From: Nostoc paludosum FACHB-159
GTDB lineage: Bacteria > Cyanobacteriota > Cyanobacteriia > Cyanobacteriales > Nostocaceae
Assembly (NCBI RefSeq): GCF_014698835.1
Contig: NZ_JACJTU010000019.1
Span: 87,196 to 151,195, forward strand
Reading direction: 5' to 3'
Length of the DNA: 64,000 nucleotides
Position numbers and translations under genes: made by a program. Below the pieces are notes generated by a model, which was not told where the DNA came from, ran no database searches, and saw only the letters and a program-made list of their open reading frames with translations. Of the stretch, positions 26,970 through 34,857 are shown in pieces (positions within the stretch are counted from its first letter, which is position 1; every line of letters begins with the position of its first letter).

Positions 26970-27145
26970 ATGAGTTAAAAATAGTTAGGAGTTAAGAGTT
27001 AGGAGTTAAAAGTTGTCAATAACTCCTAAACTCCTAACTTTTAACTTTCAACTCTATAACTTTATAGACCCAATCTTTTAATGAATAGTTAGGAGTCAAA
27101 AGTTGTCAATAACTCCTAATTCCTAACTTTCAACTCTATAACTTT
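26970..27145. repeat. Two adjacent TTAGGAGTTA/TAACTCCTAA palindromic units
   Basis: Two copies of the same cassette lie in tandem: GTTAGGAGTTAAAAGTTGTC, then AATAACTCCTAA...AACTTTCAACTCTATAAC and CTTTATA-CACCCAAT-type ends. Each copy is itself an inverted repeat. The block fills the gap between the convergent thf1 and PF04020 genes and recurs in variant form at 18640 and 55556. Confidence 0.8.
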
Positions 27146-27506
27146 ATACACCCAATATTTTGTAGATTAAGCTGTTAATTAAAGTCAGCGCAAATGCTCC
27201 AATAACAGCACTCCAAACACCATAGCGTAAACGAAAGCCTTCGACTAACCAAGCCGCAATACTAAAACAAACTACAGCAATCATAAATGTAAAAATGCTG
27301 GATAGCAAGTCTAATGTGAGTAAATTTGGTACTGCAAAGACGAGGCTTAAAATCGGTCGGACTATTGCTGTCACAATACCGAGTACTGCTGCTGAAAGGA
27401 AGGCTTTAGCTGGAGTATCAATTTCAACTCCCAAAGGCAATTTACTAATTATTAACAAGCTGATAGCTGTTACTATCCAAACAATTAAAAGCGTCACAAT
27501 ATTCAT
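27144..27506 (-). CDS. Four-helix membrane protein of the PF04020 (phage holin-like) family
   Basis: A 120-residue protein with four hydrophobic helices and the family hallmark of a middle segment IVTAIVRPILSLVFAVPNLLT, split here as VTAIVRPILSL and VPNLLT. The family, once annotated as mycobacterial four-TM phage holins, is widespread in bacteria and mostly chromosomal; its function is not established. A paralogue is encoded at 52695-53093. Nothing nearby suggests a prophage. Confidence 0.75.
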   Translation of the reverse strand: MNIVTLLIVWIVTAISLLIISKLPLGVEIDTPAKAFLSAAVLGIVTAIVRPILSLVFAVPNLLTLDLLSSIFTFMIAVVCFSIAAWLVEGFRLRYGVWSAVIGAFALTLINSLIYKILGV

Positions 27507-27666
27507 GCCACAACCCCTGAAACGTGAATGGCAATTGGTGATAAGCTAGTCAACCTACCTATGAAAAAATCTTTCAAACTCAACCAATTATTTGTAAATT
27601 AACAGAAATTTTTTCTCTAGCCGAATTTTATTCTGGATATCTTTAGGTTTGACAAAAAGCTTCAGG

Positions 27667-27795
27667 AGATTGGGAATTGGGGACACTTCCACAAGCTCAG
27701 TGCATCGCTGGGAAATGAGCAGGGGAGCAGGGGGGAACGACAGTAACCTCTCCTCTGCCCCTCTGCCTCTTCTGGTGCCCCATGCCCTATGCCCA
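27667..27795. repeat. Family A repeat copy 5 at the exbD 3' end
   Basis: The left part has GATTGGGAATTGGGG, and the right part has CCCCATGCCCTATGCCC together with CTCCTCTGCCCCTCTGCC units. The layout matches the other family A copies but it is more degenerate. It abuts the exbD stop at 27798. Confidence 0.6.
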
Positions 27796-27797
27796 TT

Positions 27798-28439
27798 TCA
27801 CCTTTTCGGAGCAGATTGGCTTTGTCCTGGTGCTACAGGCGCTGGAGGTGCTGGTGGGTTGGAAATATCAGGATTAATCGGACTGATGTTTTGTCCGGGC
27901 GCGGAGGGAAATCTGGGGGCAAGATTGCCTTCAGGGTTAATGCCTGGAACTGGTGCTTCACCAGGATTAATTGGAAAAGAAGGTACAGAAGGCTGGTTGA
28001 GTGAGTTTGTCGGTGGTTGAGATGGGCCAGGAATAATTCCTAAAGAAACGCGATCGCCCCCTACTTGCCGCAGTAAATCTAATGTTTCAATTACATCATT
28101 ATAAGTTGCTGTGCGGGAAGCATTCAGCACCACAACGCCATTGGGATTTGCTTGGAGATACAGTTTTAATCTTTGTGCCAAATCTTCACGTTTTACAGGC
28201 TGTTTTTCTATGTAAGTGTTGCCAACAGCATCGATAGTTACAATTTGACTGCCACTTTGTGACGTTATCCCAGATACAGATTTGGCGCTAGCTTTAGGCA
28301 AATCAACATTTATTGCCTGTTGGCGCGTAAATTGCAGTGCTGCTAACAAAAAAAACGTCAGAATACAAAAAACAACATCAATTAAAGGAATGATTTGAAC
28401 TTGGACTTCTTCGATTGGAGTATGTAGATTAACTTTCAT
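27798..28439 (-). CDS. exbD: ExbD/TolR-family biopolymer transport protein with Pro-rich tail
   Basis: A single N-terminal membrane helix follows a short cytoplasmic stretch. It contains the family motif IIPLIDVVFCILTFFLLA with the functional Asp. The periplasmic domain (VTIDAVGNTYIEKQPV, GVVVLNASRTATYNDVIETLDLLRQVG) covers residues about 60-140. The last about 75 residues are an unusual Pro/Gly/Asn-rich extension not found in typical ExbD proteins. It pairs with ExbB encoded 48 bp upstream to form a proton-driven motor. No TonB is next to them, so the energised partner is unknown. Confidence 0.9.
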   Translation of the reverse strand: MKVNLHTPIEEVQVQIIPLIDVVFCILTFFLLAALQFTRQQAINVDLPKASAKSVSGITSQSGSQIVTIDAVGNTYIEKQPVKREDLAQRLKLYLQANPNGVVVLNASRTATYNDVIETLDLLRQVGGDRVSLGIIPGPSQPPTNSLNQPSVPSFPINPGEAPVPGINPEGNLAPRFPSAPGQNISPINPDISNPPAPPAPVAPGQSQSAPKR

Positions 28440-28487
28440 TGTCTCAATTTAATCGCCTGGTTTAGGGGTTGAATTTTCGACTATCTA

Positions 28488-29213
28488 CTAAGGTAGAATT
28501 GGCGGCTCAGGAGGTTCAGAAAACCTGTTTTTTCCTTGCTTGCGGGGTGGAGTAAAATTTTCCCGTGCAATTGGTGATGTCGTATTGCTAAAATCAGGCG
28601 GTGATTGGCGGTAGAGTAATTCCAACTCATTCCCGGCTTTGCGAAAAACTTTGACTTGATTGACTACAAAACCTTGAAATAGGCGGTAGAATACCAAACT
28701 AATGATGGCAACTACTAGCCCCGTTGCTGTACTAATTAAAGATTCACCAATACCAGTAGTCACCCCAGCAGTAGATTCAGTTCCCAAATCGCCAATGCGA
28801 ATTGAGCGCAGAGAATGGATTAGACCCAAAACCGTACCCAACAATCCCAGCAGTGGGGCAAGGGCAATTACGGCTTCTAAAAGTTTTTCGCCCCGCCGCA
28901 TTCCAGCTAATTCATCTTCGGCTGTGGACTCCAAGGCTAGGCGAAAGGTTTCCGTATCACTTTTGCCCAAGTGTAAAGGGGCATAGAGAAAACGTCCTAC
29001 AGGCTGATGGTTTGCTTGTCTTGCAATATCAGCAGCGACTTGCCAATCATCATGGGCGGCATCTAGGACGCGATCGACTATTTGCTTTTCTTGAGTTAAG
29101 ATTCGCAGCCAGAACCACAAACGCTCAAAAATTACACTCAAAGACAAAATCGACAGAACCAGCAAAGGCCACATCGCTGGCCCGCCTTTGTAAAACAAAT
29201 CTAAAATATCCAC
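28488..29213 (-). CDS. exbB: ExbB/TolQ/MotA-family proton channel protein
   Basis: A 241-residue membrane protein with an N-terminal helix (MWPLLVLSILSLSVIFERLWF split as MWPLLVLSIL and SVIFERLWF). A cytoplasmic loop and two C-terminal helices follow, with the motif IALAPLLGLLGTVLGLI and then GESLISTATGLVVAIISLV. These match ExbB/TolQ. It lies upstream of exbD with the same orientation, the usual order for this motor. The C-terminus is basic and Pro-rich. Confidence 0.92.
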   Translation of the reverse strand: MDILDLFYKGGPAMWPLLVLSILSLSVIFERLWFWLRILTQEKQIVDRVLDAAHDDWQVAADIARQANHQPVGRFLYAPLHLGKSDTETFRLALESTAEDELAGMRRGEKLLEAVIALAPLLGLLGTVLGLIHSLRSIRIGDLGTESTAGVTTGIGESLISTATGLVVAIISLVFYRLFQGFVVNQVKVFRKAGNELELLYRQSPPDFSNTTSPIARENFTPPRKQGKNRFSEPPEPPILP

Positions 29214-29280
29214 TGTTTAAATTTCCTCCCTCCAAAACTAAAGCAACTATCCCCAAGCATTATTAATTTTAGAGATTAAT

Positions 29281-29397
29281 GGACATAGGGCATAGGGCAT
29301 GGGAAGAGGATGAGGGAGGGGGAGATGGGGAAGTGTGGGAAGCATAAATTCTGTTTCTTCCCTCACTTCCTGCTTGCCCCATGCCCTACTCCCCTTT
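29281..29397. repeat. Family A repeat copy 6
   Basis: Tandem GGGCATA units (29285-29300), a G-rich arm, the core AAGCATAAATTCT (29340-29352) and a right arm with CTTCCTGCTTGCCCCATGCCC. The core is identical to copies 2 and 3. It lies between the divergent exbB and DUF1232 genes. Confidence 0.8.
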
Positions 29398-29494
29398 ACA
29401 TTTGTAGCGTCTTCCAGACTAATTGGGGCGGTTATTCCCACCGGGAGTTTAAAAGATAATTTGTCAAAATTAAAGATAACTGGAGGTTCAAAAT

Positions 29495-29809
29495 ATGAAA
29501 TTTTCAATTCAATCAGTTTATACCTGGTACCGTGACTTGCTTCGTAACCCTAAATACCGCTGGTGGGTAATTTTAGGAACATTAGTTTATTTGGCCAGCC
29601 CAATTGATTTTCTCCCGGACGTTTTCCCCATTGTTGGGCAGATTGATGATGTTTTCCTTTTGACCTTGCTAGTAAGTGAAGTGTCTGGGTTAGTGATTGA
29701 AGGCTGGAAAGCTCGTAAAGGCGATGTAAATACAGAAGCATCGAATACCACTGAGGCTTCTACCTCCACTGCAAGCACCATTGATGTCGATGCTGTCTCT
29801 GTCAAGTAG
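29495..29809 (+). CDS. DUF1232 (YkvA-like) membrane protein
   Basis: A 104-residue protein with the DUF1232 core: WVILGTLVYLASPIDFLPD, then FPIVGQIDDVFLLTLLVSEVSG. The ATG at 29495 follows GGAGGTTCAAAAT. The C-terminal 30 residues are Thr/Ser/Ala-rich and disordered. The family is small, probably membrane-associated and of unknown function. A terminator follows directly. Confidence 0.85.
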   Translation: MKFSIQSVYTWYRDLLRNPKYRWWVILGTLVYLASPIDFLPDVFPIVGQIDDVFLLTLLVSEVSGLVIEGWKARKGDVNTEASNTTEASTSTASTIDVDAVSVK

Positions 29810-29835
29810 TTTCAACAATAAAATAAAATTTAATA

Positions 29836-29877
29836 ATCCCCCTACTTTTGGCGTCTGAAGTAGGGGATATTTTTTTA
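29836..29877 (+). terminator. Intrinsic terminator after the DUF1232 gene
   Basis: Stem ATCCCC-CTACTT (29836-29847) pairs with AAGTAGGGGAT (29858-29868) with one bulged C, followed by a run of eight T residues. It is located 27 bp after the stop codon. Confidence 0.88.
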
Positions 29878-29998
29878 AACGCAGAGTAACGCAAAGGAAA
29901 ACGCAGAGGTTCGCAGAGTAAGAGTTAGAGGACGTTAAAATTGAATCATTCTCTGCGATCCTTTGCGCTTACCTCTGTACCCCTTTGCGTTTAAAAAT
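29876..29998. repeat. ACGCAAAGG/CCTTTGCGT palindromic repeat
   Basis: The left arm AAACGCAGAGTAACGCAAAGG is mirrored by the right arm ending CCCTTTGCGTTTA, with inner copies of CGCAGAG and CTCTGCG, giving a long imperfect hairpin. A short relative (ACGCAAAGACGCAAAG) is at 40335-40355. No gene lies in this gap up to 30205. Confidence 0.75.
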
Positions 29999-30205
29999 CT
30001 TGTAGAAATATATGGGGGTAATTCTACTGTTAGTTGACTCATTTTATTGCCTCTGCGAAAGAATTGGTATTAAGTCGATCGCTGAATTTTAGATTTTAAA
30101 TTTTGGATTTTAGATTGAAAAACCAAAATTTAAAAATGTCTGCTTGCGTGGCGTCTGGCAACGTGACCCTTGAACTTACTTCACTCGAACAAAGCTACGC
30201 ACTCA

Positions 30206-33200
30206 TTAAGCTACACTGACTTCGCCAAATTGTGTTAAGAAACGCAAGGCTTTGAGGATATAACTAGCACAATCTCTAGGAGAGGTGTTGTAAAACGATC
30301 GCCACGCACTTGCCTTATCTTCATCATAGCGATCGCCTTTATCTGGATGATGTTCTAACCATGCCAATCTCACTGCATGACCGATCAACACATCTAATAC
30401 TATATATTCTTCGATTTGCAGCTTGGGATTATTAGCGGCGATCGCTGCTAATTCTATTAATGCTTCAATATTAACTTGGCGGTATTCTGGAGCTTCAATT
30501 TTATTTAGCAGATGTTCAACTAACAAAGCAAAATTCCTTTCTCCCGCTGTCATTTCTGACAACATTACCTCACTATCTAAACGATTGCGACGCTCTAATT
30601 TATCACCAATTACCAAACCTTTGCAATGTTGCATTATTAGCCAAACTTGCTTAAAAAAGTCTTTTGGTACTCGCCCCGTCGTTCCCTCGCTTTGGCGAAA
30701 TCGCCGCCAACCACCTGAAGGAATTTGGATTTCTTCTGAAATTCCTGGTGACACCACCCAATCAATATCGCTTTCTTTTTGCTTGACGTGCAATGATTCT
30801 TGCTGACGTAACAGGTTACTCATGCCAGTATATCCAGTTAATACTTGACGCAAGCGTATTTTCACTTCAAAGGGTGGAAGTTGCATTAAGTGATCGTATG
30901 CTTCATCTTGAGTGACATGTAATTCCCGCGCTAGTTCGCTGGTCATCAATAAGATGAGATAGCCAACTCTTAGCGTCAGTAGTCCCTGAAATAGTTCGGG
31001 TTCGGATTTGATTAAGACTCCGAGATAGATTAAAATTTCTTGGGTAAGGACGCGATCGCGGATATCTTCACGACAAAAATGACTAATCTTATCAGCAATC
31101 TCATCGTGAGACATGGGTACGGTAATTAAGGAAGCTTCACTGTAAGCCCTACCCACAGCAATTTGCTTACCTTGCACCAAAATACTCGTCACCGCATCTG
31201 ATAAGCTGATATCAACCATTTGGCGCAACCCCGCAGCCCGACGTACCACTGCCCAAATGCCTAAATCTCCAGCTTTGGTGTAAACTTCATCTAGTAAATC
31301 GGCTACGGTGACAGCATGTCCGGGGCCGCCATATCCTGTATCAAATTGAATTCCTTGCAAACGAGTCAAAGTTTGTAATAACTCAATTTGCTCGTAAATA
31401 TTTTCTGATGAGCGCAAATAAGAAAGCAATAATCCTAAGTTGGTTTCACACTCCATCTGAAATTCTTGGGTATGCCCCAAGCGCCAGTTTTTCTCAGGAT
31501 GATAAGCTAGATAATAGCAACGCAGTGCGGCATTTTTCACTGGGGATAGAGAAAATTCTACATCTTCAAGAAAATCAATTCTTTGGATTCCAGCTGTTAG
31601 CATTAACTGATTTAGCCGCCCTAATTTCACCTGCACACCGTTACAAATTCCATCTTTGAGTTCTTGCATCAATTCTAATAATGCCTCAGAACCGGTTTCT
31701 AACATGGTATGGGTTAACATTAAAGTCAAGGTAGGACGCCCTAAATCGCTCCAATATTTTTGAATGTAAGCTAGTTCGCTTCTGATTTGATCCAGCAGAA
31801 AATGGTAATCGAGGGTTAAGTAAAACTGCTGGGAATCTAGAAATGATGGCAAAAATACAATTGTTTGATTGCGAATCCGAAATATTCTTGATGTTGTTAA
31901 ACTTCGCAACCGCCGCACTGGACGCCCAGTTAAACCAAGTTTATTATTACGTCCAATTTGGGTATAAATAGCTGAAAGTTCCCCAGCTTTTCTTACCTGG
32001 ATTGGTTCTATTTGGGTGGGTGTTTGGGCTTCAATTCCATGAACTTCTAGTTTACCTTGTAAATCTTCATCTTCTGCTAGTAAGGCAATTTGTACCAATA
32101 CTTCGCGCTGTTTGCCAACACACAAATGTCTGCCCAATGGGTCGATATCACCAACTGCTATTAATCCTTCGCTCAACATTTGACCAAGAAAATATAAACT
32201 TTGTGCCCACACTAAAGGTATATTTTCATTGGGTAAACGTGGTTGAGTTTGGGGTGCTAATTTTTCTGCTTCTACGTTTTCTGAAGGAACATAATAAAGT
32301 TCTGGTAGCAAATATAAACCATTTTGTTCTACAAGTAGTTTTGATAAAAGTTCTTGGTATTTGGTAACTTGTTCTTGGTTGCCACAAAACAATCCATCTA
32401 AAACTAAATAAGTAAAAAATAACGGCCATTCACATTCAATATGCTCGAATTGCTTGAGTTCCCAAGGTTCGTAATGCAAACGTTGGCTGTCTTCTAAAAC
32501 TGTTTGGTGTCCATCACGTAGAAAACGTTTGCAGCCATACTTACCTGCGAGTTTATTGATAATATCGTTTAAAGTGCGATCGCGAAGTTGTAAGTCTTCC
32601 ACTGCAAAGGCAGGATAACTGATAATACTTAACAGCGCCGCGTCAATTTCTTTGGAACCAGATTCTCTCGGTAATAACGATTCTAGAGTAATTCGAGCGC
32701 GGGCAATTTCATCTGGTAGCACATGAATTACTGATGCTTGACTACCACGCACACCAAACAAATCCAGTCCATTCATCGCTTCTAAAGCTGCTTTTGCCAT
32801 GCCTACGGAACTGGCATTTAACTCAGCATTACCATGATTAATTTTATTACCACGTTCCCAAATACCATAGTCTGGTGTGCGGTAAGCTCGTCCAATGTAG
32901 TAAACCAAATTTTGAACGAAATTAACTTCATCAATCGTATAAATAATTTGCAATCCCGTAGCGGTCATTTGCGCCAACATCAGTAAAAATAAAGATGTGG
33001 CATCAAGTTGTAAATGCCCCCATTCATCATCACCAACAACGATGTCGCCTGTGCTGGTATTGTATTTGGCGTGCAGCCCATCCAGTAGCGATTGAGTATG
33101 TTTAAATTTCTCTACTTTATGAGCTTGTCGCATCATTGCAAACAGTAACCCGCGCATCAGCTTGATGACACTGTGTTCTAGTTCATAATTGTGTCCTTGG

Positions 33201-33418
33201 TGGTCATCAATCTTGCGGTATGCAAGTGCTAAACCCCAAACTGCCAAAATGCTGTAAACATTGTCTCGCACCCAGGCATCAGTGTAATCGCCGTGGGCTG
33301 TAATTGCTGTACTCGCAGGTAGTAAACCTGTGATTGGATTTTGACGAGCGAGAACGATCTTCTTTATTTGTTGATAGTAATACTCTAGGCGAGTTAGCAA
33401 TTCGGTAGATGTTTTCAT
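30206..33418 (-). CDS. GH15/phosphorylase kinase alpha-like large protein
   Basis: A protein of 1070 residues. The N-terminal two-thirds resemble glucoamylase-like GH15 domains as found in eukaryotic phosphorylase kinase alpha/beta subunits. Blocks include ITGLLPAST, DYTDAWVRDNVYSILAVWGL, DEWGHLQLDATSLFL, YRTPDYGIWERGNKINHG and ASSVGMAKAALEAM. The C-terminal about 350 residues (from LLDEVYTKAGDLGIWAVVRRAAG on) correspond to the regulatory C-terminal part of those subunits. Start: ATG at 33418; the frame extends eight codons further to a TTG with no support. Cyanobacteria carry such proteins with unclear roles, probably tied to glycogen metabolism. No glycogen phosphorylase is nearby. Confidence 0.85.
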   Translation of the reverse strand: MKTSTELLTRLEYYYQQIKKIVLARQNPITGLLPASTAITAHGDYTDAWVRDNVYSILAVWGLALAYRKIDDHQGHNYELEHSVIKLMRGLLFAMMRQAHKVEKFKHTQSLLDGLHAKYNTSTGDIVVGDDEWGHLQLDATSLFLLMLAQMTATGLQIIYTIDEVNFVQNLVYYIGRAYRTPDYGIWERGNKINHGNAELNASSVGMAKAALEAMNGLDLFGVRGSQASVIHVLPDEIARARITLESLLPRESGSKEIDAALLSIISYPAFAVEDLQLRDRTLNDIINKLAGKYGCKRFLRDGHQTVLEDSQRLHYEPWELKQFEHIECEWPLFFTYLVLDGLFCGNQEQVTKYQELLSKLLVEQNGLYLLPELYYVPSENVEAEKLAPQTQPRLPNENIPLVWAQSLYFLGQMLSEGLIAVGDIDPLGRHLCVGKQREVLVQIALLAEDEDLQGKLEVHGIEAQTPTQIEPIQVRKAGELSAIYTQIGRNNKLGLTGRPVRRLRSLTTSRIFRIRNQTIVFLPSFLDSQQFYLTLDYHFLLDQIRSELAYIQKYWSDLGRPTLTLMLTHTMLETGSEALLELMQELKDGICNGVQVKLGRLNQLMLTAGIQRIDFLEDVEFSLSPVKNAALRCYYLAYHPEKNWRLGHTQEFQMECETNLGLLLSYLRSSENIYEQIELLQTLTRLQGIQFDTGYGGPGHAVTVADLLDEVYTKAGDLGIWAVVRRAAGLRQMVDISLSDAVTSILVQGKQIAVGRAYSEASLITVPMSHDEIADKISHFCREDIRDRVLTQEILIYLGVLIKSEPELFQGLLTLRVGYLILLMTSELARELHVTQDEAYDHLMQLPPFEVKIRLRQVLTGYTGMSNLLRQQESLHVKQKESDIDWVVSPGISEEIQIPSGGWRRFRQSEGTTGRVPKDFFKQVWLIMQHCKGLVIGDKLERRNRLDSEVMLSEMTAGERNFALLVEHLLNKIEAPEYRQVNIEALIELAAIAANNPKLQIEEYIVLDVLIGHAVRLAWLEHHPDKGDRYDEDKASAWRSFYNTSPRDCASYILKALRFLTQFGEVSVA

Positions 33419-33603
33419 AATTTTCTTGGGAGGAGCCTGCAAAGTTCGATCCTGTGGCTGTGAAGTGAACGATCTAAACCTAATTGGAATAAGTTTTGTA
33501 ATGGTTGATGGGAAACAGCCCAGGGTGGTGTGAGTTTTTTATTATCTCGCGTTAACAGGTCTCTAGATACTGAATTTTAGTGAAGTTGGACTCAGATACA
33601 ATC

Positions 33604-33764
33604 AGGACTTAGGCAAAAATTGCCCAAAAGCTTAATTTATCGTAGACGCGTAGCGGCTTGCCGCAGGCTACCGCCAAGACGCCTTCTCTACGAGAGGCTT
33701 CCGCCAACGCGCAGCGTCTCGTTAGAGAAGAACGCCAAGAATTCGTAGAGCGTGCGTAAGTCCT
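33604..33764. mobile_element. 161-bp MITE-like element, family D copy 1
   Basis: The element begins AGGACTTAGGCA and ends TGCGTAAGTCCT, a 12-bp terminal inverted repeat with one mismatch. The interior is GC-rich and contains the GTAGCGGCTTGCCGCAGGCT unit (33651-33670) and several short inverted repeats around GACGC and TCTCTACG. Copy 2 (53507-53667) has the same length and termini but a mostly different interior. No coding capacity. Confidence 0.65.
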
Positions 33765-33912
33765 AACAATATTTGTTCAAATCTTCATCAATACTTAGAA
33801 AATTTTATACCGCTCTTTAAGTTATTTTTGATAACTTGAAAATAGGCAATCTAGCCAGAAACACATTGGGGAAATAATTAGGTACAAAAACCTATATAAA
33901 AGGAGATTAATT

Positions 33913-34047
33913 ATGTCTCTGCGTTATAACGAAAATCATGCTCAGTTAGTGAAAGTGGTTTACTCTCAAGTGAAAGTTAATGGCAAAATTGAATTAGTAC
34001 CACTAGAGCTATACGCTGATGGTTCACTTAAGCGTTCTATTGGGTAA
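33913..34047 (+). CDS. 44-residue small protein
   Basis: The ATG at 33913 is preceded by AGGAGATTAATT, a strong ribosome binding site, and opens a frame of 44 codons. The product is soluble with alternating strands (LVKVVYSQVKVNGKIELVPLEL, quoted in part as VKVVYSQVKVNGKIE) and ends KRSIG. It looks like a small beta-sheet protein. It is followed by sequence with no continuing frame. I do not recognise it. The binding site, codon use and beta-strand periodicity favour a real gene. Confidence 0.6.
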   Translation: MSLRYNENHAQLVKVVYSQVKVNGKIELVPLELYADGSLKRSIG

Positions 34048-34184
34048 GTGAAAGTTAGGAATTCTCTATTATCAACTAAAGCAAATTCTAGTTTTTTATT
34101 TTGTAGCAAACCTCTGTCCAAGCCTCTCCATTTTTATGGGAGAGGCTTTGAATTTTGTGCCAAAAAGTTAGAAGCCTTTAGGGC

Positions 34185-34425
34185 AGGCAAGAGGCAAGAA
34201 GGCAATAGGCAAGAGGCAAGAAGGCAATAGATAAGAAGGCAATAGGCAAGAAGGCAATAGGCAATAAGAGAATCTCCATAATTAAAATCAGCGAATTTCA
34301 AAAACAACGTATTAAAAAATCCTGGCAAGCCAGCCTAGTTTAAAATATTAATTTTCTCCATAATTCAAATTAGTAGCAAAGAACCCAATTATTCAGGCAG
34401 TTTATTTTTGCTATTGGCTATTGCC
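34185..34425. repeat. Dispersed element, family C copy 2 (about 240 bp)
   Basis: Tandem GGCAAGA/GGCAATA units on the left are mirrored by GCTATTGGCTATTGCC on the right. The interior aligns along its length with copy 1 (19025-19232), including TCCATAATTCAAATTAG, TATTAAAAAAT and AATTATTCAGGCAG in the same order. A small hairpin in the two copies is GGGGAATCCCC and GAGAATCTC, with one paired base change preserving pairing. Confidence 0.8.
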
Positions 34426-34796
34426 TTAAAAAACTTGGCTACACACGATCGCCTATACAAAGATACAGTTGTTATACGCTTCTATTCATCTGAATTATCT
34501 AAATTCAGCAACATCAAATATTTTAGCTGTATGAAGTTTACCAGGAAATATATTGATTAGCTTGACACAGATGCTAACAGTAGTAAAATCTACTTTAAGT
34601 TACGCGAAAATTACCTGAAAATCAAGGCTTGAAGTTGGTTACTGGTGAAGAATGTCACAAATTCTCGATAATATTACCCAGTATCTACCGGAGATGGCGA
34701 TTCCGGGTTAGGATGATGACTAGCGATGCCCTGATTGGATATCGATATTGAATTATTGAGATTTTATGGACCAAAGTCCACAAGATGGCAGTATCA
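34426..34796. other. Intergenic region upstream of mgtE
   Basis: About 370 bp without an ORF, probably containing the mgtE promoter and a long 5' untranslated region. The segment 34680-34760 has several short complementary blocks. No match to the M-box magnesium riboswitch consensus could be found by eye. Confidence 0.35.
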
Positions 34797-34850
34797 ACCT
34801 CCTCTGATCTGGTGAGGCAGTCTCCCAGCGCGGGGGAGATATTAGGAGGT
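34797..34850 (+). promoter_or_regulatory. Candidate structured leader that can hide the mgtE ribosome binding site
   Basis: ACCTCCT at 34797-34803 is an exact complement of AGGAGGT at 34844-34850, the ribosome binding site 7 bases before the mgtE ATG. Between them lies a perfect hairpin, TCTCCC/GGGAGA (34821-34826 with 34834-34839). A competing pair, CCTC at 34801 with GAGG at 34814, would free the binding site. This is what an on/off leader looks like, but the regulation is inferred only from base pairing. Confidence 0.45.
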
Positions 34851-34857
34851 ATTTATC

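Noticed and set aside
27144..27506. Phage holin in a prophage
   Set aside because: The PF04020 name is historical. There are no phage structural, integrase or lysis genes nearby, and a second paralogue sits in another housekeeping region.
34600..34857. M-box or other known riboswitch upstream of mgtE
   Set aside because: The conserved M-box core blocks could not be found by eye; only the simple binding-site pairing is seen, so it is reported as a candidate leader, not a named riboswitch.
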